Made by a program: the position numbers and the translations under genes. A stretch of 64,000 nucleotides of DNA from Streptomyces sp. SID13031 (GTDB taxonomy: Bacteria; Actinomycetota; Actinomycetes; Propionibacteriales; Kribbellaceae), in the NCBI RefSeq assembly GCF_010548305.1, contig NZ_JAAGLV010000016.1:1-64000 (forward strand), given 5' to 3'. The notes beneath the pieces are model-generated. The model was not told the origin of the DNA. It ran no database searches and was given only the letters and a program-made list of their open reading frames with translations. Positions 50,828-59,424 of the stretch are shown here, in pieces. Each line of letters begins with the position of its first letter. Within the stretch, counting starts at the first letter, position 1.

Positions 50828-52467
50828 GCGCGCCACTACTGTTGCCATTGGCAACCGTCGGGGACCCCAAGGTCAACATCGCGATCTTCGCGCTGTTCGT
50901 GGTGGCCACCCTGGCGATCGTCATCCGGGCCTCGCGCAACAACAAGAGCGCGGCCGACTTCTACGCCGGCGGACGGTCGTTCACCGGCCCGCAGAACGGC
51001 ATCGCGATCGCCGGTGACTACCTGTCCGCCGCGTCGTTCCTCGGCATCGCCGGCGCCATCGCGCTGAACGGGTACGACGGCTTCCTGTACTCGATCGGCT
51101 TCCTGGTGGCCTGGCTGGTGGCCCTGCTACTGGTGGCCGAGCTGCTCCGGAACACCGGCAAGTTCACGATGGCCGACGTGCTGTCGTTCCGGCTCAAGCA
51201 GCGTCCGGTCCGGATGGCCGCAGCCATCTCGACGCTCGGTGTCTGCTTCTTCTACCTGCTGGCCCAGATGGCCGGCGCTGGTGGCCTGGTCGCGCTGCTG
51301 CTCGGCATCGATGGCCGAGCCGGGCAGAACCTCGTCATCGCGGTCGTCGGCGGCATCATGATCACCTACGTGCTCGTCGGTGGCATGAAGGGCACCACCT
51401 GGGTGCAGATCGTCAAGGCCGTGCTGCTGGTGATCGGCGCCGGCATCATGACGATCTGGGTGCTGGCGAAGTACAGCTTCAACCTGTCCGGCCTGCTGGG
51501 CGCTGCAGTCGACAAGAGTCCCGCCGCCGGGGAGAAACTCCTCAGCCCGGGTCTGCAGTACGGCGCAACGGGGATCAGCAAGCTCGACTTCATCTCGCTC
51601 GGCCTGGCGCTCGTGCTCGGTACGGCGGGCCTGCCGCACGTGTTGATGCGCTTCTACACGGTCCCGAACTCCCGCGAGGCGCGCCGCAGCGTCACCTGGG
51701 CGATCTGGATCATCGGCATCTTCTACCTGTTCACCCTGGTGCTCGGGTACGGCGCCGCGGCGCTGGTCGGACCGGACGCGATCCGGGCGGCCCCCGGCAA
51801 GGCGAACTCGGCGGCTCCACTGCTGGCCTACGAGTTGGGCGGGGAGATACTCCTGGGCGTGATCTCAGCGGTCGCCTTCGCCACCATCCTGGCGGTCGTG
51901 GCGGGCCTGACCATCACGGCGAGCGCGTCCTTCGCGCACGACATCTACGGTCAGGTGATCAAGAAGGGCCAGATCAGCGGTGACGGCGAGGTCCGGGTCG
52001 CCCGGATCACCGTCGTCGTGATCGGCGCGGTCGCGATCGTCGGCGGTATCTTCGCCAACGGCCAGAACATCGCGTTCCTGGTGGCGCTCGCCTTTGCGGT
52101 CGCGGCTTCGGCGAACCTGCCGACGATCCTCTACTCGCTGTTCTGGCGGCGCTTCAACACCCGTGGCGCGCTCTGGAGCATCTACGGCGGCCTCGGCTCG
52201 GCGATCTTCCTGATCATCTTCAGCCCGGTCGTCTCGGGCAAGGTCGACGCGAAGACGCACGCGAGCCTGTCGATGATCACCGACACCGGGATCGACTTCC
52301 ACTGGTTCCCGCTCGACAACCCCGGCATCGTCTCGATCCCGCTCGCCTTCGTGCTCGGCATCGTCGGCACGCTGACCAGCAAGGAAGGCACGAACGTCGA
52401 CAAGTTCGCCGAGATGGAGGTCCGCTCCCTCACCGGCGCGGGCGCCGAGAAGGCGACGCAGCACTAG
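50824..52467 (+). CDS. actP: cation/acetate symporter
   Basis: A 547-residue SSS-family protein very like ActP/MctC. It has SAADFYAGGRSFTGPQNGIA, IAGDYLSAASFLGIAGAIAL, NGYDGFLYSIGFLVAWLVAL, LAEL-type FTMADVLSFRLKQRPVRMAA, GGMKGTTWVQIVKAVLL, GTAGLPHVLMRFYTVPNSRE, SASFAHDIYGQVIKKG and NLPTILYSLFWRRF. It imports acetate and similar monocarboxylates with sodium or protons. It is translationally coupled to the DUF485 gene. Two strong terminators follow, ending the kinase-regulator-symporter locus. Confidence 0.93.
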   Translation: MSAPLLLPLATVGDPKVNIAIFALFVVATLAIVIRASRNNKSAADFYAGGRSFTGPQNGIAIAGDYLSAASFLGIAGAIALNGYDGFLYSIGFLVAWLVALLLVAELLRNTGKFTMADVLSFRLKQRPVRMAAAISTLGVCFFYLLAQMAGAGGLVALLLGIDGRAGQNLVIAVVGGIMITYVLVGGMKGTTWVQIVKAVLLVIGAGIMTIWVLAKYSFNLSGLLGAAVDKSPAAGEKLLSPGLQYGATGISKLDFISLGLALVLGTAGLPHVLMRFYTVPNSREARRSVTWAIWIIGIFYLFTLVLGYGAAALVGPDAIRAAPGKANSAAPLLAYELGGEILLGVISAVAFATILAVVAGLTITASASFAHDIYGQVIKKGQISGDGEVRVARITVVVIGAVAIVGGIFANGQNIAFLVALAFAVAASANLPTILYSLFWRRFNTRGALWSIYGGLGSAIFLIIFSPVVSGKVDAKTHASLSMITDTGIDFHWFPLDNPGIVSIPLAFVLGIVGTLTSKEGTNVDKFAEMEVRSLTGAGAEKATQH

Positions 52468-52481
52468 ACGCCCACCCAGAC

Positions 52482-52525
52482 CTGTCAGGCAGGCCCTGCT
52501 GATTCCTCGCGAACCTGCCTGACAG
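52482..52525. terminator. 12-bp hairpin after actP
   Basis: CTGTCAGGCAGG and CCTGCCTGACAG are perfect arms with a 20-base loop, 15 bp after the actP stop. Confidence 0.65.
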
Positions 52526-52538
52526 CTTCAACCCCGAG

Positions 52539-52571
52539 ACGGGGGACCCGGCATCCAGCCAGGTCCCCCGT
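52539..52571 (+). terminator. canonical terminator after actP
   Basis: ACGGGGGACC pairs with GGTCCCCCGT and is followed by TTCTT. This is the second hairpin of a tandem pair. Confidence 0.8.
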
Positions 52572-52597
52572 TTCTTGTGTGGAGACCGGACGCCCAG

Positions 52598-52677
52598 CAC
52601 ACACCAACGACCGATTCCGGCGCCCCGCGGGGCGCCGCTGAGCGTGGGCCGGAAGGCGTGCCCGCGGTTGGTGTGTG
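52598..52677. repeat. large imperfect inverted repeat with nested palindrome
   Basis: Outer arms CACACACCAAC (52598-52608) and GTTGGTGTGTG (52667-52677) are perfect. Inside is the perfect palindrome GGCGCCCCGCGGGGCGCC (52619-52636). It lies just after the actP terminators and 15 bp beyond the stop of the convergent CYTH-CHAD gene, so it may end that transcript or be a structured element. Confidence 0.6.
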
Positions 52678-52692
52678 GTGGCGGTCCGGGCG

Positions 52693-54174
52693 CTAGTGGA
52701 GCGACGGCCACAACTCGAGGAACGCGATCCGGGAGGCCTCGCCCCGCTGCTCCTCGGCGGCATGCAGCCGGCCGAAGGTGAACGCGTTCCCGCCGTCCAG
52801 ATAGACCTGTACCGCCAACTGACGCAGCAAGTCGCGAGCGACCACGCTGTCCTGGTGGTCGCCGAGCACCTCCTGAACCTCCTTGGCCCGCGAGACCAGC
52901 CCGGTCGCGTCGTCCCCGAGGACCGGGATCGCGGACTCCGCGGCGTACCGGAGTCGCTTGCTGGCCTTGCGGACCTCGTGCAGCTCGTGGTCCTGCTCGG
53001 CCGCGTCCTCGGCGTCTTCCATCCGGCTGACGGCCTTGCTCATCCGCTTCCAGTCGTGATCGAGCAGCTCGGGCAACTGCTTCGCCGCCTTGCGCGCCTC
53101 GCCGGTCAGTGGCGGGTCGGTGATCAACTCGTCCAGCGCGTCCAGCAGGCGGAAGTACCGCTCGCTCTCCAGCGCGGCCAGCGCCTCCACCCGGGCGGCC
53201 TTGTAAACGCTTCGCAGATGGGTGTCGATGTAGCCGCCGACCCTGCCCATCACCAGTTCGTCGGGCTGCTTGTCGACCGCAGTACTGAAGTGCTCGCGCA
53301 GTACTTCGGCGTCACGCGCGCCGCCCAGCTCGCCCGCGAACCACTTCAGCTCGTCGCGCAGCGGGTCGCCCACCTCACGATCGATGACCGGCCGGTACGT
53401 CGCCAGGGCCGAGCGCAGCCGTCGAGTCGCCACCCGCATCTTGTGCACGGAGTCGGGCTGATCGCGCCGCACTCCGGGGTCGCGCCGGTGAATCGCTTGC
53501 ACCTGCTCGATGGCGTAGGCGCGGAAGAGATCAGCCGTGGTCGGCTTCTTGGGCAGCTCCCAGGTGTCACGCTTCGGCACCCGATCGCCGAGCGCCCGCG
53601 CGAGCTTGCTCGGCCCGGACGCCGGCTTGGCGCCCGCGGCCCGCAGTACGGGCTCGGCGGCTTCGAGGAGGTCCGTCTCGCCGTTGACGAGCTCGACCTC
53701 CCACTCGCGCCAGGTCTGCGACTCGCCGTCCACCGTCGACGTCACCTTGTCGTCGGCGATCTCGGCGAGCACCTCGCCGTCGGCGTCCAGCAGCCGGTGC
53801 ACGATCCGCCGCGTCGACAGGGTCACCACCGGGACGAGCTCGTGGTCGCGGGCGTGCACGCGGACGATCCGGGCCACCTGGATCGGCACCTTGCGCACCG
53901 CACGGCCGAGCGGGTGCTGGATCTCCAGCCGCTCCCCCGACGCCACCGGCAGCTTCACGTGCCAGCCGTCGTCCTCGCCACCGGTCCGGCGCCTGAGCGT
54001 CACCTTGGCAGCGGCCAGGTCGAGCCCGGCCGTGTCGAAGTACACGGCCTCCAGATTCAGCTCGACGGGCTGAGCCACACTCGCGACCCCCGGCAACTCG
54101 TGCAGCGCGGGCAGGATCGCGTGCTCGTCGACGTCGTACTTGGTCTCGATCTCAAGCTGCTCAGTCGGCGACAT
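52693..54174 (-). CDS. CYTH and CHAD domain protein
   Basis: A 493-residue protein. The N-terminal CYTH domain (about 5-205) carries the EIETKYDV motif (the ExExK signature), LEAVYFDT, KVTLRRRTGG and WREWEVELVNG, a triphosphate-tunnel fold. The C-terminal CHAD domain (about 220-490) is helical with conserved histidines in VHKMRVATRRLRSALATYRP and VRKASKRLRYAAES. Such fusions bind or process polyphosphate and are often near phosphate genes, though none are evident here. The plus-strand frame through this gene is antisense and not a gene. Confidence 0.93.
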   Translation of the reverse strand: MSPTEQLEIETKYDVDEHAILPALHELPGVASVAQPVELNLEAVYFDTAGLDLAAAKVTLRRRTGGEDDGWHVKLPVASGERLEIQHPLGRAVRKVPIQVARIVRVHARDHELVPVVTLSTRRIVHRLLDADGEVLAEIADDKVTSTVDGESQTWREWEVELVNGETDLLEAAEPVLRAAGAKPASGPSKLARALGDRVPKRDTWELPKKPTTADLFRAYAIEQVQAIHRRDPGVRRDQPDSVHKMRVATRRLRSALATYRPVIDREVGDPLRDELKWFAGELGGARDAEVLREHFSTAVDKQPDELVMGRVGGYIDTHLRSVYKAARVEALAALESERYFRLLDALDELITDPPLTGEARKAAKQLPELLDHDWKRMSKAVSRMEDAEDAAEQDHELHEVRKASKRLRYAAESAIPVLGDDATGLVSRAKEVQEVLGDHQDSVVARDLLRQLAVQVYLDGGNAFTFGRLHAAEEQRGEASRIAFLELWPSLH

Positions 54175-54300
54175 GCCCCTTGTTTACCAGCCCGGGTCAA
54201 TCGCCCGCACCCGGTTGCACGTCAAGATTCCCGGTCGGCCACACCACCTCCGGGCAGGTTGCCGGTTCCCAGATCTCCAAGATGTGCCCACAATGGTCCG

Positions 54301-55794
54301 GTGGACAGGTCCAATCGTGGCGAGACCGGCAGGACCAAAACGGCGGGTGCGGACTTCCTCCAGTTGCGGGCCGAGGAGGCGCCGGCCGGCGGGCTGGCCG
54401 AGTGGCTGGCCGGCGAGTTGCGCGCGGCGATCGCCGACGGGCGACTCGCGATCGGGAGCCGGCTCCCGCCGACCCGACAGCTCGCGACCGAACTGCAGGT
54501 CTCCCGCGGAGTGGTGACGGAGTCCTACCAACGCCTCACCGAAGACGGCCACGTGACCGGCCGCGGCCGGGCCGGCACCGTCGTGGTCGCCGCGCCGATC
54601 AGCCAACCTGCGAGTGGACCATCAGGGCGAGCGCGGGCCGAGCGGCCTGTGCTGGCTGATCCTGGGCAGGAGATCTTCGATGAGATGCGGGCTGCCGAGG
54701 CGCGGATCGACCTGACCCCCGGCGTACCGGATCTCGCCGCCTTTCCCCGCGCCGCCTGGTTGAAGGCTGAGCGCGCGGTGCTGACCGACCTGTCGGCATC
54801 GGCCTTCGGCTACGGAGACCCAGCCGGTACTCCGGCGCTGCGGCTCGCCGTGGCCAACTGGCTCGCCCGCAACCGTGGCATCAAGGCCGACCCGGCCGAC
54901 CTGATCATCGTCGCGGGCGTATCCCAGGCGCTCGCCCTGATCGCGCAGGTGCTCACCCACACCGGCATCACCGAACTCGCGGTGGAGGACCCGGGCTCGC
55001 TCGGCTCCCGCCAGCACCTGCAGGTCTGGGGCATGCAGACCACCCCCATCCAGGTCGACGACGGCGGCCTGCGCGTCGACGTACTGCGAGACAGCGGCGC
55101 CCCAGCCGTCCTGGCCACGCCGGCTCACCAGTTCCCGACGGGCGTAGTACTCGACGGAGAGCGCCGGCGAGAGCTGATGCAGTGGGCCATCGAGGGCGGG
55201 CTGATCATCGAGGACGACTACGACGCCGAGCACCGGTACGACCGGCCGCCGGTCCCCGCCTTGCGGGGAATGCTCAGCGAGCAGGTGATCTACACCGGCA
55301 GCATCTCGAAACTGCTCGCCCCGGCGCTGCGCATCGGCTGGATGCTGCCGCCACCGCGCTACCGGCGCGCCCTGATCGCCGCGAAACGCCACGCCGACCT
55401 CGGAAACGCGGGCCTACCGCAACTAACTCTCGCCCACCTGATGGAATCGGGCGAGCTCGAACGCCAGCTCCGCTTCGTCCGCCGCCGCCACCGCGCCCGC
55501 CGCGACGCGATGATCGATGCCATCAGCAACCACTTGCCGACGGCAACCGTGCACGGCGCCGCAGCCGGTCTGCACCTCACCATCACCTTCAACGAAGCCG
55601 GCGACGGTGACGGCCCCGACGACATCGCCCTGGCATCAGCGGCGCTGGAGCTGGGTGTGAAGACGCAGCCGCTCTCCTGGCACTGTCAGCAGCCGCTGAC
55701 GCCGGGCCTCGTCCTCGGCTACGCCGCCCGCACGCCGTCCGACATCACCGAGGGGATCGAGACAATCGCCGAAGCCCTGGCAACCCTGACCTGA
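54301..55794 (+). CDS. MocR-type GntR/aminotransferase regulator
   Basis: About 497 residues from GTG 54301. The N-terminal GntR winged helix (about 20-95) has AEWLAGELRAAIADGRLAIG, then RLPPTRQLATELQVSRGVVT and GRGRAGTVV. The C-terminal domain is fold-type I aminotransferase-like, with FGYGDPAGTPALRLAVANWL, EDPGSLGSRQHLQVWGM, EDDYDAEHRYDRPPVPALRG and the PLP lysine in YTGSISKLLAPALRIGWML. It resembles PdxR, which controls vitamin B6 synthesis, but no pdx genes lie nearby. Its last 50 bp overlap the MMPL gene on the opposite strand. Confidence 0.92.
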   Translation: MDRSNRGETGRTKTAGADFLQLRAEEAPAGGLAEWLAGELRAAIADGRLAIGSRLPPTRQLATELQVSRGVVTESYQRLTEDGHVTGRGRAGTVVVAAPISQPASGPSGRARAERPVLADPGQEIFDEMRAAEARIDLTPGVPDLAAFPRAAWLKAERAVLTDLSASAFGYGDPAGTPALRLAVANWLARNRGIKADPADLIIVAGVSQALALIAQVLTHTGITELAVEDPGSLGSRQHLQVWGMQTTPIQVDDGGLRVDVLRDSGAPAVLATPAHQFPTGVVLDGERRRELMQWAIEGGLIIEDDYDAEHRYDRPPVPALRGMLSEQVIYTGSISKLLAPALRIGWMLPPPRYRRALIAAKRHADLGNAGLPQLTLAHLMESGELERQLRFVRRRHRARRDAMIDAISNHLPTATVHGAAAGLHLTITFNEAGDGDGPDDIALASAALELGVKTQPLSWHCQQPLTPGLVLGYAARTPSDITEGIETIAEALATLT

Positions 55795-57931
55795 CCGTCG
55801 CGGGCGACCACCAGTTGGCGCGTCCGGCGAGCTTCATGAACGCGGGGAGCAGGACGCCACGGATCAGCGTCGCGTCCACCAGCACCGCCACCGCCATCCC
55901 CACGCCGATCATCTTCAGGTACACCACTCCACCGGTCGCATAGACCGCGAACGACAACGCGAGCACCGCCGCGGCGGTGCTGACCAGTGGCGCCGTCCGT
56001 TGCAACCCGGTGGCCACCGCGAGCGCGCTGTCCCCCGTCAGCAGGTACTCCTCCCGGATCCGCGACACGATGAACACCTCGTAGTCCATCGACAACCCGT
56101 AGACGATGCAGAACATCAGCAACGGCATGCTCGCCTCCAGCACCCCGGTCGCAGTGAACCCGAGCAGCCCGGACAGATGGCCCTGCTGGAACACCCACAC
56201 CATCACCCCGAACATCACCCCGAGACTGAGCAGGTTCAGCACGGTCGCCTTCAACGGGAGCAGCAGGCTTCCGGTCGCCAGGTACAGCACGCCGAAGCTG
56301 AGCAACAAGATCAGCCCCAGCACCAGCGGGATCCGCTCGGTCAGACTCGCGCGCCAGTCCAGCATCTCGGCCGGACTCCCACCGATCAGTACGTCGTACG
56401 GCGCCGGCACCGAGCGAAGGCGATCCACCAGCCCACCGATGTCCCCCTCGAGCGACTCCTGCGTCGGCGTCGCCGTGAGGAAGGTGCCATCGTCCCGGCT
56501 GAAGCGGTCGGCACCCGGCGGAATCACCCGCCGGCCGTCGACGAACACTCCGGCAGCCGAGTCCACCTGCGCGACTCCGTCGACGCGGGACAGCTGCTCG
56601 GCGTACGACGTGAGTCGGCCGAGGTCGCCCGCCTCGCCGGCCACCAGATACAAAGCATCGGACTCCTCCTGACCGAAGTCGACGCGGATCTCGTCGGCCG
56701 TGATCCGGCTGGACGCCTCGGCCGGCAGGATCCGCGCGTCGGGCAACCCGAACCGCAGCCCGAGTACCGGCGCCGACAGCAGCAACACGAGCGCGAGCAC
56801 CGCGCCACCCGTGACCAGCGGGCGCCGCATCACCACCCGCGAGATCCGGAACCACCAGCCCTGCTCGACAGCCTGACCTGGAGCCCGGCCCGCCGCCCGT
56901 TCGCCCAGCAGCGCAAGTACCGCGGGAAGGAACACCAGCGATCCGGCCAGCGCCGCGAACACCACCAGCGCTCCGGCATACCCGAAGGAACGCAGGAACG
57001 ACAGCGGGAACAACAGCAAGGCCAGCAACGAGGTCGCGACTGTGAGGCCGCTGAAGAAGACCGTGCGCCCGGCCGTCCGGACCGCGATCACCACCGCTTC
57101 CTCGACGTCGGCGCCGGCCGCGAGTGCCTCGCGGAAGCGAGCGACGACAAAGAGGCAGTAGTCGACCCCCAGCGCCAGGCCCATCACCAGGGCGAGATTC
57201 GCGGCGAAGGTGGAGACCTCCGTAGAGGCCGCGATCAGCCGCAGACCGGTCAGCGCCCCGCCGATCGCGAACAGGCCGACCCCGAGGGTGGCCAGGGCCA
57301 GGCTCACCCGGCGGTAGATCAGGATCAGCAACAGCAACACCATCGGGACGACGATCACCTCGGCGCGCAGGAAGTCCGCCCGGGCCTGCGCGCCGATCTC
57401 CCGGAACACCTCGTCCTGACCACCCGATCGAACGGTGACACCGGCACGCTCCCCGGAGAACTCGGCGGCCAGCGCGCCGACCCGCACCCTGGTGTCGTTC
57501 ACGTTCCCCGGCACCCGGACCAGAACCAGCGCCTTGCGCCCATCTGTACTCCGAAGGGCAGGACTGGCTCCGCGTGACCAGTAGGAGCCGACCTCCGCCA
57601 CCCCGGTGGCGGCGGTGAGTTCGCCGGTCAACCGGTCACCTACGGCACGGACCGCGGGATCGTCGACGCCGCGAGCTCCGGCGTCGACCAGGAAGACCAA
57701 GTTGGGAGGTCCGGTCCTGAACTGCTCGGCCAGGACCTGTCTGGCCTGGTCGGACTCCGAGCCCGGTGCGGCGATCCGCGACAGGGAGAGGGCGCCAAGG
57801 GCTCCTGAGCCGATGGCCAGCACGACGACGGTCAGCAGTAGCCCCGTACCGGCCACCCACCTGCGGCGCCGGACCAGGGAGCGGGCGAAACGGTCGGCGG
57901 ACCAGCGGGTTCGGACAGCGCTTTCGGGCAT
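55745..57931 (-). CDS. MMPL-family RND transporter
   Basis: A 728-residue protein with two repeats, each one membrane helix, an extracytoplasmic domain and five more helices. There is GLLLTVVVLAIGSGALGALS at the N-terminus. The first core has MVLLLLILIYRRVSLALATL, ALGVDYCLFVVARFREAL and ATSLLALLLFPLSFLRSFGY. The second has PLVLGLILLLSFGVLYLATG, YGLSMDYEVFIVSRIREEYL and DATLIRGVLLPAFMKLAGRA. The GxDY/SMDYE motifs carry the proton-relay Asp typical of MmpL proteins, which export lipids or drugs. It is divergent from a TetR gene with palindromic sites between. Its C-terminus overlaps the MocR gene. Confidence 0.93.
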   Translation of the reverse strand: MPESAVRTRWSADRFARSLVRRRRWVAGTGLLLTVVVLAIGSGALGALSLSRIAAPGSESDQARQVLAEQFRTGPPNLVFLVDAGARGVDDPAVRAVGDRLTGELTAATGVAEVGSYWSRGASPALRSTDGRKALVLVRVPGNVNDTRVRVGALAAEFSGERAGVTVRSGGQDEVFREIGAQARADFLRAEVIVVPMVLLLLILIYRRVSLALATLGVGLFAIGGALTGLRLIAASTEVSTFAANLALVMGLALGVDYCLFVVARFREALAAGADVEEAVVIAVRTAGRTVFFSGLTVATSLLALLLFPLSFLRSFGYAGALVVFAALAGSLVFLPAVLALLGERAAGRAPGQAVEQGWWFRISRVVMRRPLVTGGAVLALVLLLSAPVLGLRFGLPDARILPAEASSRITADEIRVDFGQEESDALYLVAGEAGDLGRLTSYAEQLSRVDGVAQVDSAAGVFVDGRRVIPPGADRFSRDDGTFLTATPTQESLEGDIGGLVDRLRSVPAPYDVLIGGSPAEMLDWRASLTERIPLVLGLILLLSFGVLYLATGSLLLPLKATVLNLLSLGVMFGVMVWVFQQGHLSGLLGFTATGVLEASMPLLMFCIVYGLSMDYEVFIVSRIREEYLLTGDSALAVATGLQRTAPLVSTAAAVLALSFAVYATGGVVYLKMIGVGMAVAVLVDATLIRGVLLPAFMKLAGRANWWSPATVRSGLPGLRRLSRSPR

Positions 57932-57960
57932 GACGGAGTCCTCCGGGATACGCTGTGAAA

Positions 57961-58003
57961 TGCGAGCGATTGCTCACATAAGGAAAATACGAGCAAATGC
58001 TCG
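57961..58003. promoter_or_regulatory. two palindromic operator-like sites between MMPL and TetR genes
   Basis: TGCGAGCGATTGCTCACA (57961-57978) and CGAGCAAATGCTCG (57990-58003) are variants of one dyad, CGAGC-N4-GCTCG-like, spaced about 27 bp centre to centre. Their place between divergent starts makes them likely binding sites for the TetR regulator. Confidence 0.7.
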
Positions 58004-58039
58004 CGTTTGTCAACGGATCTGCCCGGAGAGGCGGTCGGG

Positions 58040-58681
58040 GTGCCCGACGAACCACGGCGGCAGGCGCGCGGTCAGCGCCGGATGGCCGAGCTCACGGACG
58101 CCGCCGCGGTGGTGTTCGCGCAGGTCGGGTACGCCAAGGCGACGACGAACGCGATCGCCAAGCAGGCCGGGGTCTCACCCGGCACGCTGTACCAGTTCTT
58201 CGCGAACAAGGAGGCCCTGGCCGACGCGCTGGGTGAGCGCTACCGGACCGAGCTGGCCGCCGCGCACCAGAAGGCGTTCGATCCGGCCGCGGCCCACCTG
58301 CCGCTGCCGGAACTGGTCGATCGGATGATCCGGCCGATGGTCGAGGTGAACCTGGCGAACCCCGGATTCAAGGCCCTCTTCGGCGGCGCCGGACTGCCCG
58401 AATACCTGACCGCACCGACCCGCGCACTCCAGCAGGCGGTCACCGGCAAGGTCGCCGAGGTCCTCGCCGCCCGCGCCCCGAAACTCCCCAGCGACCAACT
58501 GCAGACGTCCTCCGCCGTCGCCACCCAGATCTTCGCCGCCTTGCTGGGCACCATCGTCTCGTCGCCCGCCGATACTCGCGAAACCTGGATCACAGAGCTG
58601 AACCGGGCCCTCACCGGGTACCTCGCCCCGATCCTGGCCGAGGCCGGCGAGGGCGAGGCAGAACCAGCGGAGTACCGGTGA
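58040..58681 (+). CDS. TetR-family repressor
   Basis: About 213 residues from GTG 58040 with GGAGAGG eight bases upstream; TTG 58007 is open but lies within the operator region. The HTH (about 20-60) is MAELTDAAAVVFAQVGYAKA, then TTNAIAKQAGVSPGTLYQFF. The helical effector domain has LVDRMIRPMVEVNLANPGFK. It is divergent from the MMPL exporter and likely represses it. The last 71 bp overlap the opposite-strand ABC ATPase gene. Confidence 0.9.
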   Translation: MPDEPRRQARGQRRMAELTDAAAVVFAQVGYAKATTNAIAKQAGVSPGTLYQFFANKEALADALGERYRTELAAAHQKAFDPAAAHLPLPELVDRMIRPMVEVNLANPGFKALFGGAGLPEYLTAPTRALQQAVTGKVAEVLAARAPKLPSDQLQTSSAVATQIFAALLGTIVSSPADTRETWITELNRALTGYLAPILAEAGEGEAEPAEYR

Positions 58682-59423
58682 GCGGGTCGGGAATCACGGC
58701 ACAGGGCAGGCCGAAGACCTGCTCGACCACGGCTGCGGTGACCACCTCGACTGGGTTGCCTGAGGCAACTACTTTGCCGGCCTTCAGGGCGATCAGGTGG
58801 TCGGCGTAGCGGGCGGCGAGGTTGAGGTCGTGCAGGACGAGTACGACGGTCTTGCCGCGGTCGCGGTTGAGGTCGTGGACCAGGTCGAGGATCTCCAACT
58901 GGTGGGCGAGGTCGAGGAAGGTCGTCGGTTCGTCCAGCAACATGGTCTCGGCATCCTGGGCCAGCGCCAGCGCGATCCAGACCCGCTGACGTTGGCCGCC
59001 GGACAGCTCGTCCAGGGAGCGGTTCGCCAGTTCTGCGGTGCCGGTGGCTTCCAGCGCGGCCGTTACGACGCGCTCATCCTCGGCCGACCATTGCCGGAAC
59101 CAGCGCTGATGCGGGTGCCGACCGCGCCCGACCAGATCGGAGACGGTGATGCCGTCCGGCGCCACGGGCTGCTGCGGCAGCATTCCGAGCTTCGTCGCCA
59201 GCGCGCTCCCCGACAGCCGGGTGAGATCGACGTCGTCCAGATAGACCGTGCCACCCTTGGGCGCCAGCAACCTGGCCAGCCCGCGAAGCAGGGTGGACTT
59301 GCCGCAGGCGTTGGCCCCGACGATCACGGTGATCTGCCCGGCGGGGATCTCGACCGACAAGTCGGTCACCACGGGCGTCGCGTCGTACGACAAGCTCAGC
59401 TTCTCGGTACGTAGTACGGGCAT
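58611..59423 (-). CDS. ABC importer ATP-binding protein, probably for a corrinoid
   Basis: A 270-residue FecE/BtuD-type ATPase. Walker A is GANACGKSTLLRGLA (Ala and Cys in place of the usual Gly and Ala), the Q-loop is LPQQP, the signature is LDELSGGQRQRVWIALALAQ, Walker B is TMLLDEPTTFLDL, and the switch His is in LVLHDLNLAARYAD. It is the last gene of the four-gene importer operon on this strand (binding protein, two permeases, ATPase). By sequence alone it would be called a siderophore ATPase. The cobalamin riboswitch at the operon head points to B12 or a cobamide instead. Confidence 0.9.
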   Translation of the reverse strand: MPVLRTEKLSLSYDATPVVTDLSVEIPAGQITVIVGANACGKSTLLRGLARLLAPKGGTVYLDDVDLTRLSGSALATKLGMLPQQPVAPDGITVSDLVGRGRHPHQRWFRQWSAEDERVVTAALEATGTAELANRSLDELSGGQRQRVWIALALAQDAETMLLDEPTTFLDLAHQLEILDLVHDLNRDRGKTVVLVLHDLNLAARYADHLIALKAGKVVASGNPVEVVTAAVVEQVFGLPCAVIPDPLTGTPLVLPRPRRPRPGSGRGTR

Positions 59424-59424
59424 C

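Noticed and set aside
52675-54300. Plus-strand frame continuing upstream of the MocR gene to give over 1000 codons
   Set aside because: The extra part is antisense to the CYTH-CHAD gene and has no family features; the GntR domain starts just after GTG 54301.
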